Assembly: GCA_946495905.1 (NCBI GenBank) | Contig: CAMMEP010000067.1 | Location: forward strand, 1 to 6,140 | Origin: an uncultured Clostridium sp. | GTDB lineage: Bacteria; Bacillota; Clostridia; TANB77; CAG-508 | DNA: 6,140 nucleotides | Direction of reading: 5' to 3' | In this document: in pieces, positions 1 to 5,607 of the stretch | Layout: each line of letters starts with the position of its first letter | Position numbering within the stretch: the stretch's first letter is position 1 | The notes under the pieces: generated by a model | The model's input: only the letters and a program-made list of their open reading frames with translations | The model's database searches: none | What the model was told of the DNA's origin: nothing | Translations under genes and position numbers: made by a program

Positions 1-921
1 GGAGGATGTGATATTGGAGCAAGGCCAATTGACCTTCATTTAAAAAGTTTTGAAAAATTGGGAATAAATATTGTGGAAAATGCTGGATTTATTATATGTA
101 AATGTGATAAAATAATTGGGGCAAATATACATTTAGATTTTCCAAGTGTAGGAGCAACCGAAAACATAATCTTAGCTTCTGTTTATGCAGAAGGAAAAAC
201 GAATATTACGAATGCTGCAATGGAACCAGAAATTATAGATTTAGCAAACTGTCTAAATCGAATGGGTGCCAAAATAGAAGGAGCAGGAACTAGTAATATA
301 ACGATAACTGGAGTAGAGAAGCTAAAAGATATTAGTTATAATATTATGCCAGATAGAATAGAAGCGGGAAGTTTGCTTTGTATGGTAGCTGCTACTAGTG
401 GAAAAGCTAAACTAAATAATGTTGTACCAGAACATATTATACCAGTGCTTGATAAACTAGAAGAAACTGGTTGCAAAATAAAAACAGAAAAGAGTAGTAT
501 TTATTTGGAAGCACCTAAAAAATTAAAAGCAGTGGATATAAAAACAATGCCATATCCAGGTTTCCCAACCGATATGCAATCTGTTTTTGCAAGTATGCTT
601 ACTACTGCAAAAGGAACTTCGGTTATTATTGAAAATATCTTTGAAAATAGATATAAATATATGGCAGAACTAAAAAAGATGGGAGCCAAAATAACCATAG
701 AAGGAAAAACAGCAATTGTAAAAGGCGTAAGAAAATTAAATGGAGCAAAAGTAAATAGTACAGATTTAAGAGGCGGAGCAGCTATGGTAACATCAGCATT
801 AATTGCGAGAGGAAAAACAGAAGTTACCAATATTGAATATATATTAAGAGGATATGAAAACTTAGACAAAAAATTAAGAAGTTTAGGAGCAAATATGATA
901 GTGAAGGAAGAAACAAACTAA
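1..921 (+). CDS. murA: UDP-N-acetylglucosamine 1-carboxyvinyltransferase MurA (5' end outside window)
   Basis: MurA transfers enolpyruvate from phosphoenolpyruvate to UDP-GlcNAc, the first committed cytoplasmic step of peptidoglycan synthesis. The frame is open from base 1, so the TTG at 58 is internal and the gene is cut by the window edge. Visible are 306 residues, corresponding to about residue 113 onward of E. coli MurA (419 aa). They start with GGCDIGARPID: the Cys at 7-9 is the catalytic Cys115 equivalent (fosfomycin target) and the Arg at 22-24 is Arg120. Also present are PGFPTDMQ with the general-base Asp (571-573, Asp305), FENRY with Glu (643-645, Glu329), TDLRGG (Asp369 region) and ILRGYE with Arg (847-849, Arg397). 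All key residues are intact. Having Cys rather than Asp at the active site predicts fosfomycin sensitivity (inference). It lies 51 nt before ftsQ on the same strand, probably in one operon. Low-GC Gram-positives often have two MurA paralogues; which one this is cannot be told here. Confidence 0.97.
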   Translation, partial: GGCDIGARPIDLHLKSFEKLGINIVENAGFIICKCDKIIGANIHLDFPSVGATENIILASVYAEGKTNITNAAMEPEIIDLANCLNRMGAKIEGAGTSNITITGVEKLKDISYNIMPDRIEAGSLLCMVAATSGKAKLNNVVPEHIIPVLDKLEETGCKIKTEKSSIYLEAPKKLKAVDIKTMPYPGFPTDMQSVFASMLTTAKGTSVIIENIFENRYKYMAELKKMGAKITIEGKTAIVKGVRKLNGAKVNSTDLRGGAAMVTSALIARGKTEVTNIEYILRGYENLDKKLRSLGANMIVKEETN

Positions 922-972
922 ACATCAAATATATATTAAAAAGCAAATATACATGTAAAAGAAGGTGAGAAA

Positions 973-2145
973 ATGCCAAAAGCGACAAAGGAAAAGAAAG
1001 GAAGAACTAAAACAAATAAAAATAATCTGAAAAGCAAAAAGGATAGTACAAAAAAAGGTACAAAAGATGAAAAATTTAGCTTTGATGAAGAAATTGTAAT
1101 AGGCTTAAGAAGAATTGATGATGAACCAGAAGAAAAGATAAAGGATAATAAAACAAAAAGAAATCAAAAAACTAAAGTAAAAAAGAAAGAACAAAAAGCT
1201 AAAAAACAGACAAAACCACAAGAAAGAACAAAGCAGCTAGAAGAACCAGATATTATTATTAAATCGAAATATATGCAAAATTATGAATCTGAAGAAGAAA
1301 CTCATAATACAAATTCGAAAAAAGATATTAAAAATAGAAAAAACGAAAAAAAGAAGAATAAACCTACTAAAAAACTAACAAAGAAGCAACAACTTTCTAA
1401 AAAACGAAGAAAACTAATAATAAAGATTATTAAATGGTTAACACTAGTCGGAATCATAATTACAGGAATTGTATATGCTATGCTATCTCCAATTTTTAAT
1501 ATAAAAAACATTAGTGTTATTGGGAATGCTAAAATATCCTCAGAAACAATTATCAGTTTATCTGGATTAAGTATAGGACAAAATATATTTAATTTTAGGA
1601 CAAGCAATATAGTAGATAACATAAAAGAAAATGCTTACATAGATAGTGTAGATATCAATAGAAAAATTCCAGATGGAATCGAAATTGTGGTTTCGGAAAG
1701 AGAAGCTACTTATATGCTAACCTTTGGAAATGCTTATGTGTATATTAATAATCAAGGTTATATCCTAGAAATAACAGCTAAAGAAGGGAATTATCCTTTA
1801 TTAGTAGGTTATAGTACAGCAGAAGAACAAATACAAGAAGGTAATCGATTAAATACAGAAGATTTGGAAAAATTAGGAGATGTACTAAGAATTATGGATA
1901 CAGCTTCTAGTATGGAAAGCAAGTTAGATAGTCTTATTACACAAATTGATATTTCAGATAAATCTAACTATGTTTTAATACTTGAAAAAGAAAAGAAACG
2001 AGTTTATTTGGGAGATACTACTAATTTAAGTACAAAAATCTTGTGGATTAATGAATTATTAGAATCTGAAAAAGATAAAGAAGGTGTTATTTACTTAAAT
2101 GTGGACTTAAATACCGAAAGACCATATTTTAGAGAAAAAGTTTAA
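973..2145 (+). CDS. ftsQ: Cell division protein FtsQ/DivIB with long lysine-rich cytoplasmic tail
   Basis: Bitopic divisome protein that, in the family, forms a complex with FtsL and FtsB/DivIC and controls septal peptidoglycan synthesis outside the membrane. The 390 residues divide into a cytoplasmic tail (about 1-150, 44 Lys, low complexity), one membrane helix (about 155-172), a POTRA domain (about 174-243, starting FNIKNISVIGN and ending IPDGIEIVVSERE) and the FtsQ/DivIB beta domain (about 244-380, with YVYINNQGYILE). The ATG at 973 is preceded by AAGGTGAG (962-969), a good ribosome site. B. subtilis DivIB is about 263 aa with a short tail; long tails are known in cocci such as staphylococci, so the length is unusual but not unique. 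Residues 35-54 of the tail differ in composition from their surroundings (acidic and hydrophobic, then LRR). The position before two DUF881 genes and sbp supports the DivIB assignment. The family is certain; the role of the tail is unknown. Confidence 0.95.
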   Translation: MPKATKEKKGRTKTNKNNLKSKKDSTKKGTKDEKFSFDEEIVIGLRRIDDEPEEKIKDNKTKRNQKTKVKKKEQKAKKQTKPQERTKQLEEPDIIIKSKYMQNYESEEETHNTNSKKDIKNRKNEKKKNKPTKKLTKKQQLSKKRRKLIIKIIKWLTLVGIIITGIVYAMLSPIFNIKNISVIGNAKISSETIISLSGLSIGQNIFNFRTSNIVDNIKENAYIDSVDINRKIPDGIEIVVSEREATYMLTFGNAYVYINNQGYILEITAKEGNYPLLVGYSTAEEQIQEGNRLNTEDLEKLGDVLRIMDTASSMESKLDSLITQIDISDKSNYVLILEKEKKRVYLGDTTNLSTKILWINELLESEKDKEGVIYLNVDLNTERPYFREKV

Positions 2146-2243
2146 TTTGAATAGATAACACGTATCAAAAAGTAATTACAAAAAATTAAAGCGATTAAGG
2201 GGATAGAGAAAAAGTCATTAATAAGAAAGGATTGAGGAGAAAT
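2146..2243 (+). other. Intergenic gap ftsQ - first DUF881 gene, no clear signal
   Basis: This 98-nt AT-rich gap shows no convincing promoter and no hairpin followed by a T run. One isolated ATTACA (2175-2180) resembles the half-sites found upstream of ftsA but has no partner at 11 bp. The only functional element I can support is the ribosome site at its end. Read-through transcription from ftsQ is the simplest reading. Confidence 0.5.
2224..2239 (+). promoter_or_regulatory. Ribosome binding region that decides the TTG 2244 start
   Basis: AGAAAGGA (2224-2231) matches eight bases of the sequence complementary to the 16S rRNA 3' end, and GAGGAG (2234-2239) follows. An in-frame TTG at 2232 overlaps this region, which leaves no spacing for it as a start. 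The TTG at 2244 lies 12 nt after the first element and 4 nt after the second. The string AGAAAGGATTGAG here matches AGAAAGGAATGAG (2982-2994) in the untranslated leader of the next gene at 12 of 13 bases, which supports treating it as leader and not coding sequence. Confidence 0.65.
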
Positions 2244-2957
2244 TTGAAAAAGAAACAGATTGCAATTACATTGGGGATAATGTGTTTTTTACTTACTGTG
2301 GCACTATGTATACAATTAAAAACAATGAATTCAGCAAACTCAACCGTATCACAGTCTTTAGCAGATAATGAGCTAAGAGATGAAGTTTTAAGAATGAAAG
2401 AAAGATATGATAATGCTTATGCAGATTTAGAAAATGCACAAAAAGAATTAGAGAAAATTAGACAAGAAGCCACTCAAAACGATGGAGAAGCAGAAGCAAA
2501 AGAGCAAGAATTAAAAGAAAATAATATGTTACTTGGAAATACAGATGTAACAGGAGAAGGAGTAGAAGTAATACTAGCAGATGCAGATACAACAAATACG
2601 AATTTAAATGCGTCATTGCAAATAATACATTATGATGATATACAAATAGTTGTAAATGAACTAAAAAATGCTGGTGCAGAGGCAATAGAAGTCAACGGAC
2701 AAAGAATAGTAAATACTACAGCAATTACTTGTGAAGGAAATATCATAAAAATAAATGGAGAGAAAATAGGATCGCCTTTTACAATAAAGGCTATTGGTTC
2801 TCAAAATTTACTTTATGGAGCACTAGAAAGGGCTGGTTCCTATTTAGACCAAATTAGAGATGGCGGAAATACTGCTCAGGTAACGAAAGTAGATAATATT
2901 ACAATAAGTAAATATACAGGAGTAACTAGTTATGAATATTTAAAAGAAGATAAATGA
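2244..2957 (+). CDS. DUF881 family membrane-anchored coiled-coil protein (YlxW-like by position)
   Basis: Member of the DUF881 family, found beside divIB and sbp in Gram-positive dcw clusters; the biochemical role is not known to me. With the TTG at 2244 the protein has 237 residues (four more if TTG 2232 is used). In order: a short basic N-terminus (MKKK), a membrane helix or uncleaved signal (about 6-24), a probable coiled coil rich in Glu, Lys and Ala (about 42-97), then the DUF881 domain (about 98-230). The domain shows NTDVTGEGVEVILAD, LQIIHYDD, NELKNAGAEAIEVNGQRI, TCEGNIIKINGEKI and FTIKAIGS, all family hallmarks. The bulk is predicted to lie outside the membrane. Of the two paralogues it keeps more of the family consensus, including the IIHYDD and TCEGN segments. 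By order it corresponds to B. subtilis ylxW, but one-to-one orthology is not shown, so no symbol is given. Confidence 0.9.
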   Translation: MKKKQIAITLGIMCFLLTVALCIQLKTMNSANSTVSQSLADNELRDEVLRMKERYDNAYADLENAQKELEKIRQEATQNDGEAEAKEQELKENNMLLGNTDVTGEGVEVILADADTTNTNLNASLQIIHYDDIQIVVNELKNAGAEAIEVNGQRIVNTTAITCEGNIIKINGEKIGSPFTIKAIGSQNLLYGALERAGSYLDQIRDGGNTAQVTKVDNITISKYTGVTSYEYLKEDK

Positions 2958-3000
2958 GAAAGGGAATAAATAGAAACTTTGAGAAAGGAATGAGATAAAG

Positions 3001-3726
3001 GTGAAAAAGTTTAAATTTAGAGCGGATATAACAGCTGTTACTGTGGTTATCTTTATTGTATGTATTGTTTTAGTAAGTGTTATATTGATGCAGTTTAGAA
3101 CAGTAGAGCAAACAGATATAACAGAAATTGAAACTATGAGAGAATCTGAATTACAAGAAGCTTTAGTAGACTGGAAAGCAAGATATGATGAAGTAAGTAC
3201 ACAATTAGAAGATGTAAATAGTAGAATAGCGGAGTATAATAAAACAATCCAAGATAATGAAGCTGGTTCTGAACTAATTGATGAAGAACTTGCAGAATCC
3301 AATATATTAGTAGGAAAAACAGATGTATATGGAGAAGGTGTTGTAGTAACTTTAGTAGATAACGAAAATTATAAAATTACTGCAGAAAATCTTATTGATT
3401 TAGTAAATGAACTTAGATATGCAGGAGCAGAAGCAATATCAATCAATGAGCAAAGAGTATTAGCTACCACAGATATTGTGGACATGGCAGATTATACTTA
3501 TATTTTGGTAAATTCACAAAGAATAGAAGGCCCATCTTATGTAGTAAAGGCAATAGGCGATAAGGAATATATGTCTAGTATATTAAATTTAAAAGGAAGC
3601 GGATTTATTGATCGTCATACTACATTAGGATATAATGTAAGTTCAATACAAGAAAACAGGGTAGAAATACCAAAATACAATGGAGAATTTGAAATAAATT
3701 ATATGAGAGAAGTAGAAAGTGAATAA
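3001..3726 (+). CDS. DUF881 family membrane-anchored coiled-coil protein, second copy (YlxX-like by position)
   Basis: Second, divergent DUF881 protein, 241 residues, starting at GTG 3001, 11 nt after AGAAAGGA (2982-2989). An ATG at 2990 inside the leader is out of frame and closes after two codons. In order: a basic N-terminus (MKKFKFR), a strongly hydrophobic membrane helix (about 10-31), a probable acidic coiled coil (about 43-100), then the DUF881 domain (about 101-236) with GKTDVYGEGVVVTLVD, NELRYAGAEAISINEQRV, YILVNSQRIEGP and YVVKAIGD. Compared with its neighbour it lacks the IIHYDD segment before NEL and the TCEGN segment, so the conserved loops have diverged while the GAEAI core is kept. 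The same size, layout and leader string point to ancient tandem duplication. The spacing is 43 nt to the previous gene and 29 nt to sbp, so co-transcription is likely. Function unknown; it may pair with its paralogue through the coiled coils (inference). Confidence 0.9.
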   Translation: MKKFKFRADITAVTVVIFIVCIVLVSVILMQFRTVEQTDITEIETMRESELQEALVDWKARYDEVSTQLEDVNSRIAEYNKTIQDNEAGSELIDEELAESNILVGKTDVYGEGVVVTLVDNENYKITAENLIDLVNELRYAGAEAISINEQRVLATTDIVDMADYTYILVNSQRIEGPSYVVKAIGDKEYMSSILNLKGSGFIDRHTTLGYNVSSIQENRVEIPKYNGEFEINYMREVESE

Positions 3727-3755
3727 AATAAAAAATATAAATAGGAGGTTTCTTT

Positions 3756-4145
3756 ATGATTTTAATTGCAATAATATTAGGATGTGTCATTGGAGCATTA
3801 ATAGGAGTTAATATGCCAATGATTTCGTATACATATTCAGGCTATTTAGCAATAGCTATCATTGCAGCATTAGACTCTGTATTTGGTGGAATAGCATCTA
3901 CTTTAAATAAAAAATTTGATTTAAAAATTTTTGTATCAGGATTTTTTGGAAATGCAATTCTTTCTATTTTATTAACCTATTTAGGACAAAAATTAAATGT
4001 AGATATTTATTTGGCTGCAATCGTTGTATTTGTAGGAAGAATGTTTAATAACTTAGCAATTATTAGAAGATATTATATAGAAAAATGGAGCGAAAATAGA
4101 AGGAAAAACGACAAAAAAGAAGAAAATAAAACAATAGAAAAATAA
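3756..4145 (+). CDS. sbp: Small basic protein Sbp (DUF1290), integral membrane
   Basis: DUF1290 small basic family membrane protein, consistently encoded between DUF881 genes and ftsA/ftsZ in Firmicutes and some Actinobacteria; molecular role unknown. The 129 residues are slightly longer than the B. subtilis protein (about 121). Hydrophobic segments lie at about 2-20, 29-47, 57-77 and 83-103. Family motifs are YSGYLAIAIIAALDSVFGG (28-46), GFFGNAI (62-68) and VGRMFNNLAIIRR (93-105). A charged tail (106-129), rich in Lys, Glu and Asn, ends the protein and is probably cytoplasmic. The start at ATG 3756 has an excellent AGGAGGT site (3743-3749). Two in-frame TAA codons in a row (4143-4148) end the gene. 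No terminator is visible after it, so some transcription probably continues into ftsA. Confidence 0.93.
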   Translation: MILIAIILGCVIGALIGVNMPMISYTYSGYLAIAIIAALDSVFGGIASTLNKKFDLKIFVSGFFGNAILSILLTYLGQKLNVDIYLAAIVVFVGRMFNNLAIIRRYYIEKWSENRRKNDKKEENKTIEK

Positions 4146-4166
4146 TAAATTAGATAGAAAATAAAA

Positions 4167-4179
4167 GTAAAATTTTTAC
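4167..4179. repeat. 13-bp perfect dyad after sbp
   Basis: GTAAAATTTTTAC is a perfect inverted repeat with 6-bp arms around a single base. The loop is too small for a stable RNA hairpin and the stem is nearly all A-T, so it is not a credible intrinsic terminator. Its right arm contains TTTACA (4175-4180), which also fits the half-site repeated further downstream. It could be part of a protein-binding site or a chance result of AT-rich composition. Confidence 0.35.
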
Positions 4180-4209
4180 ACAAAAACAGAAAAACTTACG
4201 GAGAATAAC

Positions 4210-4261
4210 ATTACAAGATAATATTTCAGAAATATTACAAAAATGTTACAAAAATATTACA
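4210..4261 (-). promoter_or_regulatory. Tandem 11-bp half-site array upstream of the ftsA promoter (WalR/YycF-like operator)
   Basis: On the minus strand three hexamers lie in exact 11-bp register: TGTAAT (4256-4261), TGTAAC (4245-4250) and TGTAAT (4234-4239), each separated by the identical spacer ATTTT. All match TGTWAH-N5-TGTWAH, the consensus known for WalR (YycF), an OmpR-family response regulator. A degenerate fourth unit TGAAAT (4223-4228) keeps the register, and another exact TGTAAT (4210-4215) lies 7 nt further. The array ends 7 nt before the -35 box, a usual place for an activator. The B. subtilis PhoP box (TTHAYA direct repeats with a similar period) fits less well, since the first base is A or G. 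The half-sites are seen directly; the identity of the regulator is inferred. Confidence 0.6.
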
Positions 4262-4295
4262 AATTCTATTGACATTTTTTTTAAAATGTAATATT
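4253..4295. repeat. 9-bp inverted repeat spanning the ftsA promoter
   Basis: AATATTACA (4253-4261) and its exact reverse complement TGTAATATT (4287-4295) flank the -35 box, 25 nt apart. The left arm contains the promoter-proximal half-site of the operator array; the right arm overlaps the -10 box and carries TGTAAT in the opposite direction. AATATTACA also occurs at 4231-4239. The loop is too long and the arms too weak for RNA structure to matter, so a DNA-level role is more likely if there is one. Confidence 0.45.
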
Positions 4296-4297
4296 CT
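4269..4297 (+). promoter_or_regulatory. Housekeeping-sigma promoter for ftsA-ftsZ
   Basis: TTGACA (4269-4274, perfect -35) is followed after 17 nt by TATTCT (4292-4297, four of six -10 bases). The spacer is AT-rich, including a T run at 4275-4282. Transcription would start near 4304, giving a leader of about 35 nt before the ftsA start. This is the only strong promoter match seen in the window. It indicates that ftsA and ftsZ can be expressed separately from the upstream genes, as is known in other bacteria. Confidence 0.7.
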
Positions 4298-4324
4298 TAT
4301 GAGCAAATAAGAGCATAAAAAATT

Positions 4325-4335
4325 GGAGGAATGAG
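4325..4335 (+). promoter_or_regulatory. Ribosome binding site selecting the TTG start of ftsA
   Basis: GGAGGA (4325-4330) lies 7 nt before TTG 4338, which opens the frame encoding MAIGDIIVGMDIGTS, a normal FtsA N-terminus. An ATG at 4331 directly touches the ribosome site, is in another frame and ends after 27 codons, so it is unlikely to be used efficiently. The choice of TTG rests on the frame of the protein and the spacing. Confidence 0.8.
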
Positions 4336-4337
4336 CC

Positions 4338-5564
4338 TTGGCTATCGGAGATATAATCGTAGGAATGGACATTGGAACTTCAAAGGTAAGCTTAGTTATT
4401 GGAGAAGTCAATAATTTTAACCAAATAGAAGTCCTATGTACAACAAGTTGCAAATGTAATGGTATAAAAAAAGGTAAAATAGTAGATGAAAATGAAATAG
4501 TAACTGCAGTATCAAAATTAATAAAAGAAGCAGAATCTGAAACAGAAATGGAAATAAATTCTAGCTATGTAACAATACCTGGAAAGTATGTTACCATTGT
4601 ACAAAATAGTATTACAAAAGAAGCCAAAGATAAATATGCTGGTATATCTGGAAAAGATGTATCAAATGCAATTTCGTTAGTAAAAGATATTGATGTTCCA
4701 GAAGGAATGCAAATAATAGATATTGTTACAGATGAGTTTATACTAGATAATGGAAAAGTTGTTGGAGATCCTGTTGGGAGTTTAAGTTCAAGCTTTACAA
4801 TAAAAGCACAAATTGTATTAGCCAATAAGGATTATATGAAACAATTAGCAAATATTTTTAGAAAAGCTGATATTGATATCGATGGATTGGTTCCTATTGC
4901 ATTAGCAGAAAGAAGTTTAGTTTTAGATGGAAATGAACTTAATGATAATGTTATGCTATTAGATATTGGCGCAGGAAATACAGAAATTGGTGTATTTGAA
5001 GGATTAGCTTTTTCATATACCAATACGATTCCTCTTGGTGGAGATAGTATTACAAATGATATAGCGTTAGTATTAAATATTTCTACCGAAGAAGCAGATA
5101 GACTAAAACATCAATATGGTTTAGCATTAAAATCTTTTATTGATAATGATAATGAAATTTTATTAAACACTTGCAAAGATGAGAACAAAAAAGTAATTAA
5201 AAGTTCAGAATTAATTGAAATAATCGAAGCAAGAATAGAAGAAATATTCTCATTAGTAAATAAAGATATTACAGCACAAGGAGTTAAACCAAGAATAAAT
5301 AATGTAATACTTACTGGTCAGGGAATTACAACAATTAATAAAAGTGATGTAGCAGGAAAAATTATTTTAAACATACCTGTAAAAATATCAACAGGAAGAT
5401 TAATAAGTACAGTAAGACCAGAATATAGAACCGCATATTCTTTGGTAAGATACATTGCATCAAGACCATTTGCTAAGAATCTATCAAGCAGTATCGATTC
5501 GAAATCAAAAGAAAATATTTTTCTAACTATTTTAGATAGAATTAAAGAATTTTTTTATTCTTAA
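4338..5564 (+). CDS. ftsA: Cell division protein FtsA, actin-like FtsZ membrane anchor
   Basis: FtsA is an actin-fold ATPase that polymerises, binds the FtsZ C-terminal peptide and tethers the Z-ring to the inner face of the membrane. The 408 residues (E. coli 420, B. subtilis about 440) show the phosphate 1 motif VGMDIGTSKVSLVIGEV (8-24), the 1C/SHS2 region (about 85-160, starting near TIVQNSITKEAKD), the phosphate 2 motif MLLDIGAGNTEIGVF (206-220), IPLGGDSITNDIA (231-243), and the adenosine motif VILTGQGI (323-330), where many FtsA proteins have LTGGG. VRPEYRTAYSLVRYIAS (359-375) is the usual late conserved block. After a short polar linker (about 379-392), residues 393-408 (FLTILDRIKEFFYS) form an amphipathic helix, the membrane-targeting sequence. 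It starts at TTG, a weak codon that may keep FtsA below FtsZ (inference). It has its own promoter upstream and ftsZ follows after 43 nt. Confidence 0.96.
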   Translation: MAIGDIIVGMDIGTSKVSLVIGEVNNFNQIEVLCTTSCKCNGIKKGKIVDENEIVTAVSKLIKEAESETEMEINSSYVTIPGKYVTIVQNSITKEAKDKYAGISGKDVSNAISLVKDIDVPEGMQIIDIVTDEFILDNGKVVGDPVGSLSSSFTIKAQIVLANKDYMKQLANIFRKADIDIDGLVPIALAERSLVLDGNELNDNVMLLDIGAGNTEIGVFEGLAFSYTNTIPLGGDSITNDIALVLNISTEEADRLKHQYGLALKSFIDNDNEILLNTCKDENKKVIKSSELIEIIEARIEEIFSLVNKDITAQGVKPRINNVILTGQGITTINKSDVAGKIILNIPVKISTGRLISTVRPEYRTAYSLVRYIASRPFAKNLSSSIDSKSKENIFLTILDRIKEFFYS

Positions 5565-5576
5565 AATATATTATTA

Positions 5577-5590
5577 ATTTTAATTAAAAT
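5577..5590. repeat. 14-bp perfect AT-only palindrome before the ftsZ ribosome site
   Basis: ATTTTAATTAAAAT reads the same on both strands and abuts the ftsZ ribosome site (GGAGGAGG, 5591-5598). It has no loop and no G-C pair, so RNA hairpin stability is negligible. It may be a binding site or chance in very AT-rich spacer DNA. Confidence 0.3.
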
Positions 5591-5607
5591 GGAGGAGGAC
5601 AAGCTTT

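Noticed and set aside
58..921. A shorter murA-region protein starting at TTG 58
   Set aside because: The same frame is open to base 1 and encodes the catalytic GGC motif upstream of 58, so the TTG is internal to a gene cut by the window edge.
2458..2685. Minus-strand open frames opposite the genes, including 2458-2685 and 2940-3302
   Set aside because: They lie opposite well-supported genes, have biased Leu or Ser-rich composition typical of antisense of AT-rich coding DNA, and show no recognisable domain.
2232..2957. TTG 2232 as start of the first DUF881 gene
   Set aside because: It overlaps the ribosome site and lies inside a string shared with the non-coding leader of the next gene; TTG 2244 has proper spacing and gives the usual MKKK start.
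4141..4148. Double TAA at the end of sbp as a recoding or frameshift signal
   Set aside because: Tandem stops are common and are likely by chance in AT-rich spacer; there is no slippery site and no downstream reading frame to extend into.
4146..4210. Intrinsic terminator after sbp
   Set aside because: The only dyad (4167-4179) has a one-base loop and no G-C-rich stem, and no stem followed by a T run is present.
4244..4261. GlnR/TnrA site (TGTNA-N7-TNACA)
   Set aside because: TGTTA and TTACA are present but separated by 8 bases, not 7; the 11-bp direct repeats explain the bases better.
4234..4261. PhoP box array
   Set aside because: The 11-bp period fits, but each hexamer (ATTACA, GTTACA, ATTACA) misses the first T of the PhoP consensus, while all match the WalR consensus in full. 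PhoP is not excluded outright.
4331..4414. 27-codon frame from ATG 4331 as a small gene
   Set aside because: It abuts the ribosome site with no spacing, overlaps ftsA in another frame and encodes an unremarkable peptide; kept only as a possible decoy start.
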